DNA of 64,000 bases from Siccirubricoccus soli (GTDB lineage: Bacteria > Pseudomonadota > Alphaproteobacteria > Acetobacterales > Acetobacteraceae), in NCBI RefSeq assembly GCF_024178315.1, contig NZ_JAMZIK010000030.1:62001-126000 (forward strand), read 5' to 3'. This document shows, piece after piece, positions 9,553 through 18,781 of the stretch. The position numbers and the translations under genes are program-made. Numbering within the stretch: the stretch's first letter is position 1; every line of letters begins with the position of its first letter. The notes beneath the pieces are model-generated. The model saw only the letters and a list, made by a program, of their open reading frames with translations, searched no databases and was not told the origin of the DNA.

Positions 9553-10289
9553 CGCGCCACCTGCCAGCTCGCCGCGCGCAGGCCGGAGAGCGGCACGGGC
9601 GGGTCGCGATAGGGCTGGTTCGGCCGGTCCAGCATCTCCCGGTAGTCGTAGCGGGTGCCAGGGAAGCCCAGCAGCTTCCACCCCGCCATGTCGCGGTTGC
9701 CGCCATAGATCGGGTCGGCGAAGAAGCCTTCCATCACGTTCTGCAGCAGCATCTCGAAGAAGGGCTTGTCCTCCAGCCCCGCGATGCCGGAGCGGCCCTC
9801 GTCGATCGCGTGCAGCAGCGCGTCCTGCTCTTCCGGACTCAGCGCCGGGAAGGCCCGGCCGCCGAAGCGGGCGCGGCAATGCGCGTTGATGGCGGAGAGC
9901 GACTGGCGGTAGAGCGCTGCCGGCGGCCGCTCATCCTGCAGCCCCTGCTCCGGCGTGCCACGGGCGAAGGGCCCCTGCATGTAGAGCCAGGAGGAAGAGC
10001 CGTAAGGCCCGGCAAGCTGGCGGTCCAGATAGATGGCGCAGCCCGCCTCCCCGCCGCCCGGCCCCAGCGCATCCGCCGGGATCAGGCGGTTGGCGATGGC
10101 CTCGATGCTCGCCGCCTCCTCGGCGGTGAAGTAGAGCCAGCCGCCGGCGGTGACGCGCGGCGGCGGATAGGCCTCGTTCGGGGACCAGGGCAGGGCGCCG
10201 CGGATGCTGCGGGCGGCCGCGGGACCGCCCAGGGCGATGAGGGCGGTGGCCGAGAGCAGCAGTCTCCGGCTGGTCGGAGCGTCAGGCAT
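9549..10289 (-). CDS. Gluconate 2-dehydrogenase subunit 3 family protein
   Basis: A 246-residue protein with a Tat-like signal near the N-terminus (TSRRLLLSATALIALGG), followed by the subunit 3 signature around FTAEEAASIEAIANRLIPAD and later GFFADPIYGGNRDMAGWKLLGFPG. The start at 10289 places the twin-arginine motif correctly near the N-terminus; a longer in-frame start at 10382 would bury it. The family forms a complex with the FAD subunit and helps carry it across the membrane folded. It is the first gene of the three-gene operon and overlaps the next by four bases. Confidence 0.88.
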   Translation of the reverse strand: MPDAPTSRRLLLSATALIALGGPAAARSIRGALPWSPNEAYPPPRVTAGGWLYFTAEEAASIEAIANRLIPADALGPGGGEAGCAIYLDRQLAGPYGSSSWLYMQGPFARGTPEQGLQDERPPAALYRQSLSAINAHCRARFGGRAFPALSPEEQDALLHAIDEGRSGIAGLEDKPFFEMLLQNVMEGFFADPIYGGNRDMAGWKLLGFPGTRYDYREMLDRPNQPYRDPPVPLSGLRAASWQVAR

Positions 10290-10403
10290 GCACGCCTCGC
10301 GGGGCAGGGATCCTGCCTCAGCGTCCGGCCGCCGCCGGCGTTCCTGCCCTGGATGCGCAACGAGCGCCGCGGCCATCGCCACGGCGCCCGGAGGAAAGGC
10401 GCG

Positions 10404-10424
10404 GCAGGCGGGCTTGCCGCCTGC
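10404..10424. terminator. Probable rpsD terminator hairpin
   Basis: A perfect inverted repeat, GCAGGCGG (10404-10411) with CCGCCTGC (10417-10424) and a five-base loop. It lies seven bases past the rpsD stop on the strand transcribed leftwards. There is no clear T run, which is common in such GC-rich genomes. Confidence 0.55.
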
Positions 10425-10430
10425 GGGTGA

Positions 10431-11048
10431 TCAGCGGGAGTAGAACTCGACGACCAGGTTCGGCTCCATCTGCACCGGGTAGGGCACGTCGGAGAGCTTC
10501 GGCACCCGGACCATCCGGCCGCGCATGGCGCGGTGGTCGATCTCGATGTACTCCGGCACGTCGCGCTCGCCGCTCTGCGCGGCGTCGAGCACGGAGGTGA
10601 GCTGCTTCGACTTCTCCTTCACCTCGATCAGGTCGCCTTCCTTGACCTGATAGGAGGGGATGTTGAGCCGCTTGCCGTTGATCAGGATATGGCCGTGGTT
10701 GACGAACTGCCGCGCCGCGAAGGGGGTGACCGCCAGCTTCATCCGGTACACCACGGTATCCAGGCGCCGCTCCAGCAGGCCGATCAGGTTCTCCGAGGTG
10801 TCGCCCTTCCGGCGGACCGCTTCCTCGTAGTACTTGCGGAACTGCTTCTCGCCGATGTTGCCGTAGTAGCCCTTCAGCTTCTGCTTCGCCATCAGCTGCA
10901 CGCCGAAGTCCGTGGGCTTCTGCTTGCGGCGGGCGCCGTGCTGGCCGGGGATGGTCTCGCGCTTGTTGATCGGGCTCTTGGCCCGGCCCCAGAGGTTCAC
11001 CCCGAGGCGGCGGTTGATCTTGTACTTGCTCTCGACGCGCTTGGTCAT
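10431..11048 (-). CDS. rpsD: 30S ribosomal protein S4
   Basis: A 205-residue protein with the full S4 layout. The N-terminal part is [26 protein letters not shown], and the S4 RNA-binding domain follows with [11 protein letters not shown] and [25 protein letters not shown]. The C-terminus is [15 protein letters not shown]. It binds 16S rRNA early in 30S assembly. The gene stands alone here, away from the alpha operon that holds rpsD in many gammaproteobacteria; a separate rpsD is usual in alphaproteobacteria. There are 189 bases of leader before the next gene, which is divergent. Confidence 0.98.
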   Translation of the reverse strand: MTKRVESKYKINRRLGVNLWGRAKSPINKRETIPGQHGARRKQKPTDFGVQLMAKQKLKGYYGNIGEKQFRKYYEEAVRRKGDTSENLIGLLERRLDTVVYRMKLAVTPFAARQFVNHGHILINGKRLNIPSYQVKEGDLIEVKEKSKQLTSVLDAAQSGERDVPEYIEIDHRAMRGRMVRVPKLSDVPYPVQMEPNLVVEFYSR

Positions 11049-11237
11049 AGTGCAGTCCTGCCGCCCGTCATGCGGGCAGCCCTTCCTTTCGCTGTTGTCC
11101 CGGTAGTCCCAGGCCCCGAACGGGCAAGGGCGGGCGCATGGCCCGGAGCCATGTCCACATTCCCAGGAGGAGGCGCGGCCTATAGAAGCGCCCTCCCCGG
11201 CTTGTCAAACCCCGGTCCGTCCCCGTAATCCCCGGCC

Positions 11238-11438
11238 ATGGTGACGCGCGAAGAGATCCTGGTCCTTGGCCTGACCGCCGGCGTGGTCGGCAGCCTTGTC
11301 GGCGGGCTGATGCTCGGGGTCGGGCTCGGCCTTGCGGTGAATGGCGCGCATATCGGCTGGCTGCTGGTGCTGCCGGCGGCGCCGGTCGCCGGGCTGCTGG
11401 GCTATGTGCTGGCACGGAAGCTGGCGAAGAAGATTTGA
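11238..11438 (+). CDS. Small membrane protein, unknown
   Basis: A 66-residue protein with two hydrophobic segments (about residues 7-32 and 38-58) rich in glycine pairs that favour helix packing (GVVGSLVGGLMLGVGLGLA). The C-terminus is basic (ARKLAKKI). No family is recognised and the ribosome binding site is weak. It is divergent from rpsD. It is probably an inner-membrane protein. Confidence 0.5.
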   Translation: MVTREEILVLGLTAGVVGSLVGGLMLGVGLGLAVNGAHIGWLLVLPAAPVAGLLGYVLARKLAKKI

Positions 11439-11491
11439 GATAGGAACAACAGTCCCGAATCGTTACCATCGTGTGAGCAAGGACGCTTCCG

Positions 11492-11863
11492 ATGGAAACA
11501 TATCAGATTACACCCGATATCGAGTCGGCTCTCACAGGGGATGTCAGCCCTTCGGTCCGCCGCGGAAAGCCGCACAAGCCTGCGAACTTGTCAAAGCCTC
11601 CATCGGATACGCCCAGAGTCAGGCGCTTCCTTAATGCAATCTGGGATATCGCAGCACAGGCACGTTCGAAGACAATTCCTGGCCAGTTTATGCTTGAGGG
11701 ACGCGGCGCTCATTATCTGGACCAGGGCGCGGTTGCAATGATCAGGAACTATCTTGAGGCTGGTCCCAGCGCGATAGTCCTTACGTCGGACAACTTCGTC
11801 GCATCGATTACGCTTTCTGACGCCGCCTGGAACACCTACGTCCTGCCGCGTCTCCCCGGTTAG
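11492..11863 (+). CDS. Hypothetical protein, lower-GC composition
   Basis: A 123-residue protein with no recognised domain. Residues 1-45 are polar and probably unstructured; the rest looks like a small alpha/beta domain (FMLEGRGAHYLDQGAVAMIRNYLEAG, then SAIVLTSDNFVASITLSDAAW). Codon use is visibly more AT-rich than in the neighbours, which suggests later acquisition. It lies between the small membrane protein and the convergent TrmJ-type gene. Function unknown. Confidence 0.5.
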   Translation: METYQITPDIESALTGDVSPSVRRGKPHKPANLSKPPSDTPRVRRFLNAIWDIAAQARSKTIPGQFMLEGRGAHYLDQGAVAMIRNYLEAGPSAIVLTSDNFVASITLSDAAWNTYVLPRLPG

Positions 11864-11914
11864 AGTTCCAGCCGGCAGAACATCCGCGGGGTGGCCGTGC
11901 CGATCTAAACGACA

Positions 11915-13027
11915 TCAATCTTCCTCCGGCCGCCCCCGCCGCATCCGCCCGCGGCTCAGCTCCGTCACCACCCCGTGCAGGGTGCGCAGCTCCTGCTCCG
12001 TCACCTCGCCCCGCTCGAACCAGTGGCGGAGGTTCCGCACCATGCCGGGGCGCTTATGCGCGGGCTCCAGGAAGCCGCTGGCATCCAGCTCCGCCACCAG
12101 CCGGTCGAGGAAGCCCTCGAGCTGCCCCTTGGTCGCCACCTTCGTCGCATGGGTCTGGAGCTGGCGCGGCGGCGTCGGCTCGGCCGCCGTCCACCACTCA
12201 TAGGCCAGGATCATCACCGCCTGGGCCAGGTTCAGCGACATATGCGCCGGGTTCAGCGGATAGCGCACCAGCGTGTCGGCGCAGGCGACGTCGTCATTCT
12301 CGAGGCCTGCCCGCTCCGGCCCGAACAGCACGGCGGCGCGCAGCGCCCGGCCGTTGATCTCCCGCAGATCCTCCGCCGCCGCGCGAGCGGTGCGCAGCGG
12401 CACGACGATGTGGCGCGGCCGCGGGCAGGTGGCGAAGACGCGGTGGCAATCGGCCACCGCGCTCGGCACATCGGGGAAGAGCTGCGCCGCTTCCAGGATG
12501 GCATCGGCGCCCGAGGCGGTGCGCCAGGCGCGGTCCTGCGGCCAGCCATCGCGCGGCGCCACCAGCCGCAGATGGAACAGCCCGCCATTGGCCATCGCCC
12601 GCGCCACCGTGCCGATATTCTCGGCAAGCTGCGGCCGCACCAGCACGATGATCGGACTCTCCCCCGGCGGCGGGACGAGATCGGCAGCGGGCTTGCCGCC
12701 CCGCGTCCAGGCCTCCGGCAGGATGCGATGGGCGCCGAGGGCGAAGGCCAGCGCCGGGCGCAGCTTCCAGCCGCCCGCCACCGGCTCCGCCAGCAGGGCG
12801 AGCGGCTCCGCCGGCGCGTCCCGGTCCAGCGCCGCCGCCAGCTCCACCGCCAGCGCCCGATAGGCCGCGATCTCCTGCCCCGCCGCCGCCGCCAGCGCCG
12901 CCTCCCCGGCGACGCAGCCCGGCGCGGCGAGATGCGCCTGGAACCAGGCCCGCTTCGGGTCGGTCAGGGCGATGCGCTTGAGGGCGTCGATCCAATCCTC
13001 GTTGGAGGGGGCATGATCCTCGCTCAT
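11915..13027 (-). CDS. SPOUT-class tRNA methyltransferase, TrmJ type, with N-terminal extension
   Basis: A 370-residue protein. The TrmH/SpoU domain begins near residue 126 with SPIIVLVRPQLAENIGTVARAM and holds the cofactor-knot motifs ALRAAVLFGPERAGLENDD and NPAHMSLNLAQAVMILAYEWW. These match TrmJ-type enzymes, which 2'-O-methylate tRNA position 32. An additional domain of about 125 residues precedes the SPOUT fold; E. coli TrmJ lacks it. The start at 13027 (MSEDHAPSNED) is chosen because the upstream in-frame sequence is low-complexity GC-rich DNA. The C-terminal helical extension (KRPGMVRNLRHWFERGEVTEQELRTLHGV) is family-typical. Confidence 0.85.
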   Translation of the reverse strand: MSEDHAPSNEDWIDALKRIALTDPKRAWFQAHLAAPGCVAGEAALAAAAGQEIAAYRALAVELAAALDRDAPAEPLALLAEPVAGGWKLRPALAFALGAHRILPEAWTRGGKPAADLVPPPGESPIIVLVRPQLAENIGTVARAMANGGLFHLRLVAPRDGWPQDRAWRTASGADAILEAAQLFPDVPSAVADCHRVFATCPRPRHIVVPLRTARAAAEDLREINGRALRAAVLFGPERAGLENDDVACADTLVRYPLNPAHMSLNLAQAVMILAYEWWTAAEPTPPRQLQTHATKVATKGQLEGFLDRLVAELDASGFLEPAHKRPGMVRNLRHWFERGEVTEQELRTLHGVVTELSRGRMRRGRPEED

Positions 13028-13151
13028 ACCGCGCCGCCCATGGCCCGGCGGCGAGCGCTTTCCCCGGCCGGCGCATGGCCGGGCCGGCCCCGGCCATCCA
13101 TGGCCTGGCGCCGCGCCACGCCCGGCCATGACGGAAGGGCGCGCGCCCGCC

Positions 13152-14582
13152 TCATGTCCGCCGCCAGGTCGTGCCCTGCGGCCCATCCTCCAGCAGGATG
13201 CCCTTCGCCTTCAGCTCGTCCCGGATGCGGTCGGCCGCGGCGAAGTCGCGCGCCTTGCGGGCGGCCAGCCGGTCGGCGATGGCCTGCTCCACCCAGGACG
13301 TATCCTCGCCGCCCTGCAGCCAGGCCGCCGGATCGCCGGCGCAGAGGCCGAGCACCTCGGCCGCCTCGCGGAAGGCCGCCGCCGCCAGCCCCGCCACCAC
13401 CGGCCAGGGCTTGCCGATCCGCCCCAGCACCGCGGTGGCGCTGCCGCCGACGCTGGCCACATTCTCCAGCGTCCGCAGGTCGCGCAGCCGGGTCAGCGCC
13501 AGCGGCGTGTTCAAATCGTCCAGCAGCGGGGCGAGCGCCCACTCCACCATCTCCTGCTGCGTCGCCTCATGGCCATCGGCCGGTGCCACGGCGCGGGCCA
13601 GCATGGCGTAGTGGTCGTCCAGCTCCGCCTTCGCCTCCTCCAGCGCCGCCTGGGTGAAGTCCAGATCGGCGCGGTAATGGGTGCGCAGCACGGTCAGGCG
13701 GAAGGCCTCGCCCGCCCAGGCGCCGCGCGCCAGCAGCTCCCGCAGCACGATGAAATTGCCGAGGGATTTGGACATCTTCTCGCCCTCGACCCGCAGCATG
13801 CCGTTGTGCAGCCAGATATTGGCCATGCGCGGGGTGCCGAAGGCGCAGCGGCTCTGCGCCAGCTCATTCTCATGATGCGGGAAGATCAGGTCGTGCCCGC
13901 CGCCATGAATGTCGAAGATTTCCCCAAGCGCCTGCCAGGACATGGCGGAGCACTCGATATGCCAGCCGGGGCGGCCCTTGCCCCAGGGGCTGTCCCAGGC
14001 CGGCACGCCGGGGGGCGAGGGTTTCCACAGCACGAAATCCCCGGCATCCCGCTTGTAGGGCGCGACATCGATGCGGGCGCCGGCCTGCAATTCCTCGGGG
14101 CTGCGGCCGGAGAGCGCGCCGTATTCGCCGAAGGAGGGCACGGAGAAGAGCACATGCCCCTCCGCCACATAGGCATGGCCGCGGGCGATCAGCTTCTCGA
14201 TGAGCGCGATCATCGGCGCGATGGATTGCGTCGCGCGCGGCTCCTCATCCGGCGGCAGGGCGCCGATGGCGGCCATGTCGCGGTGGAAATCCGTCGTGGT
14301 GCGGGCGGTGATGGCAGAGATGGGCTCGCCGCTCTCGGCCGCCCGCGCATTGATCTTGTCATCCACGTCCGTGATGTTCCGGACATAGGTGACGCGGGGA
14401 TAGAGCCGCCGCAGCAGGCGGGAGAGCACGTCGAAGACGATGACCGGCCGGGCATTGCCGATATGCGCCAGGTCATAGACGGTGGGGCCGCAGACATACA
14501 TCCGCACATGGGAGGGGTCGATCGGCACGAAGCGGTCCTTCGTGCGGGTGAGGCTGTTGTGCAGGTGGAGGTCGGGCGTCAT
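13152..14582 (-). CDS. cysS: Cysteine-tRNA ligase
   Basis: A 476-residue class I synthetase. It has the zinc-site Cys and HIGH-like motif in MYVCGPTVYDLAHIGNARP, the GWHIECSAMS segment with further zinc ligands, HHENELAQS, and the KMSKS loop EKMSKSLGNF. The DALR-type anticodon domain lies at the C-terminus. It charges tRNA-Cys in the cytoplasm. The start at 14582 (MTPDLHLHNS) is preferred; ATG 14594 is a close alternative and the frame also stays open further upstream. The next gene upstream, at 14716, is divergent. Confidence 0.97.
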   Translation of the reverse strand: MTPDLHLHNSLTRTKDRFVPIDPSHVRMYVCGPTVYDLAHIGNARPVIVFDVLSRLLRRLYPRVTYVRNITDVDDKINARAAESGEPISAITARTTTDFHRDMAAIGALPPDEEPRATQSIAPMIALIEKLIARGHAYVAEGHVLFSVPSFGEYGALSGRSPEELQAGARIDVAPYKRDAGDFVLWKPSPPGVPAWDSPWGKGRPGWHIECSAMSWQALGEIFDIHGGGHDLIFPHHENELAQSRCAFGTPRMANIWLHNGMLRVEGEKMSKSLGNFIVLRELLARGAWAGEAFRLTVLRTHYRADLDFTQAALEEAKAELDDHYAMLARAVAPADGHEATQQEMVEWALAPLLDDLNTPLALTRLRDLRTLENVASVGGSATAVLGRIGKPWPVVAGLAAAAFREAAEVLGLCAGDPAAWLQGGEDTSWVEQAIADRLAARKARDFAAADRIRDELKAKGILLEDGPQGTTWRRT

Positions 14583-14715
14583 GCGGGGATGCATGGGGCC
14601 AAGGGCGGGCGGAAAGCAAGGGTGGGCGGCAAGGTCCGGCCGGGGCCGCACCCGCCTGGGCTACCTCTCGCCTGCTCCGGCGTTAGGCGCTGACAGGCCA
14701 GCAGGAGCAACCGGC

Positions 14716-15093
14716 ATGGGAAAATCGGTCCTCATCATCGGCGAAGATCCGGCCGAGATCGACTTCGACGCACCGGACGCGCCGAAGAACATGTCCGCGG
14801 CCAGGATCATGGAAGGGCTGAACGGGTCCCTGGCGCGTCTTGAGGCCGCAGGCCATTCCGCTTCCCTGCTGCTTACCAAGGATGCCGAGACGGTCGAGGC
14901 GCAGGTCTCGGAAGCGCTTGCCCGGGGGAGCTACGACGTGATCGTGGTCGGGGCTGGCCTGCGCACCCTTCCGCCCATGGCCCTTCAGTTCGAGCGCTTG
15001 ATGAACCTCCTGCATGAGCGGGCCCCCCGCGCCAGGCTGGCCTTCAACAGCCAGCCCGGGGATTCCGATGCGGCGGCGATGCGCTGGCTCTGA
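14716..15093 (+). CDS. Hypothetical protein, Rossmann-like
   Basis: A 125-residue protein with alternating strands and helices (GKSVLIIGEDP, AGHSASLLLTKDAETVEAQVSEAL, YDVIVVGAGLRTLP). It looks like a small Rossmann-type or response-regulator-like fold. I cannot assign a family. AGGAG lies eight bases before the ATG. A short hairpin, GGCCCT/AGGGCC at 15134-15148, follows the stop and may end transcription. Confidence 0.65.
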   Translation: MGKSVLIIGEDPAEIDFDAPDAPKNMSAARIMEGLNGSLARLEAAGHSASLLLTKDAETVEAQVSEALARGSYDVIVVGAGLRTLPPMALQFERLMNLLHERAPRARLAFNSQPGDSDAAAMRWL

Positions 15094-15400
15094 GACATCC
15101 GGCAAGACCCTTGCGCCGCTTCGCCCCATTCCAGGCCCTGACAGGGCCTTGCCTGTTCCTGGGGCTTGCGCCCGGGCAAATATTCCTATGTTGTGCCAAA
15201 CTCCGTCGGCACCCGGCCTCCATGCCCCATCCCCCTCCCCCAATCAGGACCTCCGGACCGGACAGCAGGAGTGATTTGTCCGCGACCGGCAGACCCGGCC
15301 CGGGCAGCGCAGCAGGGCATTTGTCCGAAAGCTGCAGGTGGGCGGCTTTTCCCGCCCTCCCGGTCGGCGCACCATGGCAGCCTTCCAGCAAGGCGACCCG
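15094..15400. other. Intergenic, probable terminator and leader
   Basis: A 307-base gap. The hairpin GGCCCT (15134-15139) with AGGGCC (15143-15148) probably ends the upstream gene. A modestly AT-richer stretch around 15178-15200 (aaatattcctatgttgtgcc) is the best place for a promoter of the amidase. I see no gene here. Confidence 0.4.
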
Positions 15401-16798
15401 ATGACCACTCCCACCGACCCCGCCCTGATGTCCGCCGAGACCCTGCTCGGCCTCTATGCCCGCCGCGCCCTCTCCCCGGTGGAGGTGCTGCAGGCGGTCC
15501 TGCAGCGCGTCGCCCTCTACAACCCCTGGGTCAATGCCTTCGCCGCCATGAACCCGCACGCCCTGCGGGAGGCCGGGGAGAGCGAGGCGCGCTGGATGGC
15601 CGGCCGCCCCATCGGGCTGCTGGACGGCGTGCCGAGCACGGTGAAGGATCTGCTGAACCTCGCCGGCTTCCCGACGCGCCGCGGCAGCAAGACCACCCCC
15701 GCCACCCCGGCCACCGAGGATGCCCCGGCGGTGATGGGGCTGAAGCAGGCCGGCGCCGTCATCCTGGGCAAGACCACCACCACGGAATTCGGCTGGAAAT
15801 CCCCGGGCGACTGCCCGCTGCACGGCATCACCCGCAACCCCTGGAACCGGCAGCGGACGGTGGGCGGCTCCTCCTCCGGCGCTGGCGCCGCCGGCGCGGC
15901 CTGCTTCGGGCCGCTGCATATCGGCACCGATGCCGGCGGCTCCGTCCGCATCCCCGCCGCCTTCTGCGGGCTGGTCGGGCTGAAGCCGAGCTTCGGCCGC
16001 ATCCCGCAATGGCCGCTCGGCGCCTTCGCCAATGTCGCCTGCGCCGGGCCGATGACCCGCACGGTGCGCGACGCGGCGCTGATGTTCTCCGCCATGGCGC
16101 GGCATGACCTCCGCGACCCCTTCTGCCTGCCGGACGAGCCGCGGGACTGGCGCGCCGGCATCGAGGACGGCGTCGCCGGCATGCGCGTCGCCCTGGTCCG
16201 TCGCCTCGGCTTCGAGCCGCCGCTCGACGCCGATGGCGAGGCGGTGCTGCTGGGCGCGGCGAAGCTGCTGGAGGAGCAGGGCGCCATCGTCGAGGAGGCC
16301 GACCCCGGGCTGCCCGATACCCGCGCCATCTTCGGCCGGGTCTGGGGCGTGGCGCTGGCCCGGCTGGTGGCGACGACGCCCGAGGAGAAGCGCCCCCTGC
16401 TCGATGCCGGGCTGGCCGAGGTGGCGGAGCGCGAGGGCGGCATGAGCGCCATCGACTTCCTTGGCGCCGAGGCGCTGCGGATCGAGGCGGCGCACGCCAT
16501 GGCCCGCTTCCACCAGCGCTACGATCTGGTGCTGACCGCCTGCACGCCCACCGCCGCCTTCGCCGCGGACCAGCCGACCATCCGCCCGACCGAGGCGCTG
16601 TGGCGCGACTGGGCTCCCTGGACCTTCGCCTTCAACCTGACCCGCCAGCCGGCGATCAGCGTGCCGGTGGCGCTGGACGAGCACGGCATGCCGCGCGCGG
16701 TGCAGCTGGCGGCGGCGCTCTACCGGGACGACCTCGTCTTCCGCGGCGCCCGGGCGCTGGAGCGCGCGGCGGAGATCCCGCTGGCGAGCCCGGGCTGA
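15401..16798 (+). CDS. Amidase-signature family hydrolase
   Basis: A 465-residue amidase. The Ser-cisSer-Lys triad is visible: Lys in GVPSTVKDLL, the cis-Ser in the Gly/Ser-rich VGGSSSGAGAAGA, and the nucleophile in GTDAGGSVRIPAAFCG. The length fits the family, which hydrolyses amide bonds of small molecules; GatA is a close relative, but no gatB or gatC is adjacent. The ATG at 15401 is chosen because AAGG lies just upstream and the start gives MTTPTDPALMSAETLLGLY, a normal N-terminus for this group. Substrate unknown. Confidence 0.88.
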   Translation: MTTPTDPALMSAETLLGLYARRALSPVEVLQAVLQRVALYNPWVNAFAAMNPHALREAGESEARWMAGRPIGLLDGVPSTVKDLLNLAGFPTRRGSKTTPATPATEDAPAVMGLKQAGAVILGKTTTTEFGWKSPGDCPLHGITRNPWNRQRTVGGSSSGAGAAGAACFGPLHIGTDAGGSVRIPAAFCGLVGLKPSFGRIPQWPLGAFANVACAGPMTRTVRDAALMFSAMARHDLRDPFCLPDEPRDWRAGIEDGVAGMRVALVRRLGFEPPLDADGEAVLLGAAKLLEEQGAIVEEADPGLPDTRAIFGRVWGVALARLVATTPEEKRPLLDAGLAEVAEREGGMSAIDFLGAEALRIEAAHAMARFHQRYDLVLTACTPTAAFAADQPTIRPTEALWRDWAPWTFAFNLTRQPAISVPVALDEHGMPRAVQLAAALYRDDLVFRGARALERAAEIPLASPG

Positions 16799-16825
16799 GG
16801 GAAGGCCTCCAGGGGCTCTGCCCGC

Positions 16826-16882
16826 TGGCGGCAGTGCCGCCAACCCCCGCCGGGGACCGGACCGATCCCCGGACCCCGGTGG
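16826..16882. repeat. GC-rich intergenic hairpins
   Basis: The hairpin TGGCGGC (16826-16832) with GCCGCCA (16836-16842) is followed by a second imperfect palindrome built from CCGGGGACCGG and CCGATCCCCGG. They lie between two convergent genes and could act as a terminator for both. Confidence 0.5.
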
Positions 16883-16918
16883 GAGTTTCAGGCCCTGGGG
16901 GTAGGACCAGCCGACTCC

Positions 16919-17389
16919 CTACCGGGGGCGGACCAGGGGGAGGACGGGCGGCAGGCCGGTCGCGGGGAAGCGCATCTCCGCCCGGGTGCCGCAGCCATCC
17001 TCGGTCTCGACGAGGATGGCATCCCGCGCCGTCAGCACCGCCGCCTCCGCCCGGCGGTCGAGCCGGAGCAGGCGGCCACCCGGTAGCACCTCCACGGCCT
17101 GGGTTTGCAGCAGCGGGCCACCATCCACCTGCAGCCGCACCGCCACCGGGCGCTTCCGCTCGAAGCAGATATGCGCATCGCCATTGGCCAGCACCACCAT
17201 CTCCGCCAGCACGCGCAGCTGCGCCCGGGCCTCGCTGGTGCTGCCCCGCTCGGTGACGAAGGCGGCGGCGTTGGTGGCGAGGAAGCGCACCGGCCGGCCG
17301 CCGGCATCCGCCTGCTCGGTGGGCTGCCACTGGGCGCTCGCGGCAGCGGCGGCGAGGGACAGCGTGGCGGCAAGAACGGGCAGGCGCAT
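16919..17389 (-). CDS. Secreted hypothetical protein
   Basis: A 156-residue protein with a clear signal peptide (MRLPVLAATLSLAAAAASAQ, cleaved near AQ/WQP). The mature part is rich in beta-strand pattern with two cysteines, in HICFERKRP and EDGCGTRAEM, which could form a disulfide. It is probably periplasmic. No family is recognised. The start at 17389 is chosen because it places the signal peptide at the N-terminus; the frame is open further upstream without meaning. It is divergent from the racemase-like gene. Confidence 0.6.
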   Translation of the reverse strand: MRLPVLAATLSLAAAAASAQWQPTEQADAGGRPVRFLATNAAAFVTERGSTSEARAQLRVLAEMVVLANGDAHICFERKRPVAVRLQVDGGPLLQTQAVEVLPGGRLLRLDRRAEAAVLTARDAILVETEDGCGTRAEMRFPATGLPPVLPLVRPR

Positions 17390-17489
17390 CGATGTCTCCC
17401 CCTCCGCCGCCTCGTTACGCCGCCGCCCCGGGTTCCGCAACGCCACGCCGCATGGCAGGCTGGCGCGGCGCAGGACGAGGGAGGGCGAG

Positions 17490-18236
17490 ATGCCGGATGT
17501 ACTGGGCTGGCGGGCGGTGTTCGGCGTCATGGGCCCCTCCACCAACACCGTGGTGCAGCCGGATTTCGAGATGCTGCGGCCGCCCGGAATCACCGCGCAT
17601 TACAGCCGCATCTTCACGCCCAACGCCAAGGCGATCAGCAACGACAGCTTCCGCAGCGGCATCTCGCTGATCGGCGACAACACGCTGGAGGCGGTGCGCA
17701 GCGTGATGACCTGCGAGCCCGACCACCTGATCATGGGCATGAGCGCCGTCACCTTCTTCGACGGCGCCGCCGGGGCGGACCGCTTCATCCGCCAGGTGGA
17801 GGAGGCGAGCGGCATCGGCGTCACCATCGGCTCCCATGCCTGCACCGCGGCATTGCGGGCCTATCCAGGGGTCCGGCGGATCGCCTTCCTCTCTCCCTAC
17901 TGGCCGGTGATGAATGCCGAAGTGGCGCGCTACTTCACCGATATGGGCTTCAGCGTGGTGCGGGAGCGGGCGCTGCAATGCAGCTCCTGGACCGCCATCG
18001 CCCGGGTGACGCCGGCCGAGCTGGTGCCGGTGCTGCAGGCGCTGGACGGGGATGACGTGGACGCCATCGTCCAGGTGGGCACCAACCTCTCCATGGTGCG
18101 GCTGGCGGCGGCGGCGGAGCTGTTCTTCGGCAAGCCGGTCATCGCCATCAACGCCGCCACCTGGTGGCATGCGCTGCGCAGCCGGGGGATTGCCGACCGG
18201 GTGTCCGGCTTCGGGCGGCTGCTGGAGGAGTTCTGA
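17490..18236 (+). CDS. Asp/Glu racemase superfamily protein (maleate isomerase-like) lacking both cysteines
   Basis: A 248-residue protein that follows the maleate isomerase/arylmalonate decarboxylase layout: MGPSTNTVVQPDFEML at the N-terminus, IAFLSPYWPVMNAEVARYF in the middle and GKPVIAINAATWWHALRSRG at the C-terminus. In maleate isomerases a Cys stands in an ACTSGT-type motif and a second in a CTNLR-type motif. Here the matching places read GMSAVT and VGTNLS, so both appear to be replaced. GAGGGAGG precedes the ATG. The reaction is therefore uncertain; it could be a divergent isomerase, decarboxylase or a binding protein. Confidence 0.8.
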   Translation: MPDVLGWRAVFGVMGPSTNTVVQPDFEMLRPPGITAHYSRIFTPNAKAISNDSFRSGISLIGDNTLEAVRSVMTCEPDHLIMGMSAVTFFDGAAGADRFIRQVEEASGIGVTIGSHACTAALRAYPGVRRIAFLSPYWPVMNAEVARYFTDMGFSVVRERALQCSSWTAIARVTPAELVPVLQALDGDDVDAIVQVGTNLSMVRLAAAAELFFGKPVIAINAATWWHALRSRGIADRVSGFGRLLEEF

Positions 18237-18262
18237 GGCTCGGCAGGCCCGTGCCGCCGATG

Positions 18263-18715
18263 TCAGTCCTTCTTCAGCGCCCCCAGGAACTCCCGGAAAT
18301 CCCGCGCCTCGGCGAAATTGCGATAGACGCTGGCGAAGCGGACATAGGCCACCTCATCCACCCCCTTCAGCGTGTCCATGACGATCTCGCCGATCTGGCG
18401 GGAGGTGACCTCGGACTCCGCCTCGGTCTCCAGCTTGCGTTGGATGCCGTTGACGATGCGCTCGATGCGATCCTCCTCCACCGGCCGCTTGCGCAGCGCG
18501 ACGCGGATGGAGCGGGCGAGCTTCTCGCGATCGAAGGGCACGCGGCGGCCATCGGTCTTGACCACCGTGATCTCGCGGAGCTGGACCCGCTCGAAGGTGG
18601 TGAAGCGGGCGCCGCAGCCGGGGCAGGAGCGGCGGCGGCGGATGGCCGCGCCTTCCTCGGCCGGTCGGCTGTCCTTCACCTGGGTATCGTCGCGTCCGCA
18701 GAACGGGCAGCGCAT
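18263..18715 (-). CDS. nrdR: Transcriptional repressor NrdR
   Basis: A 150-residue protein. The N-terminal zinc ribbon has CPFC and CPGC pairs ([17 protein letters not shown] and [17 protein letters not shown]), and an ATP-cone domain follows ([20 protein letters not shown]). The family senses ATP/dATP and represses ribonucleotide reductase genes. The ATG at 18715 is the family start. It lies downstream of glyA with the same orientation, in the conserved order rpiB, glyA, nrdR, and a palindrome at 18782-18804 separates it from glyA. Confidence 0.96.
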   Translation of the reverse strand: MRCPFCGRDDTQVKDSRPAEEGAAIRRRRSCPGCGARFTTFERVQLREITVVKTDGRRVPFDREKLARSIRVALRKRPVEEDRIERIVNGIQRKLETEAESEVTSRQIGEIVMDTLKGVDEVAYVRFASVYRNFAEARDFREFLGALKKD

Positions 18716-18781
18716 GGCGAGTCTCCGTCTCTGCCACAATCTATGGCGTGACGGAGGCGGAGGAAATACCAAGTATTGCGG

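Noticed and set aside
11975-13657. A 560-codon plus-strand frame spanning the TrmJ and CysS region
   Set aside because: Antisense to two recognised enzymes, with an arginine/proline-rich nonsense translation.
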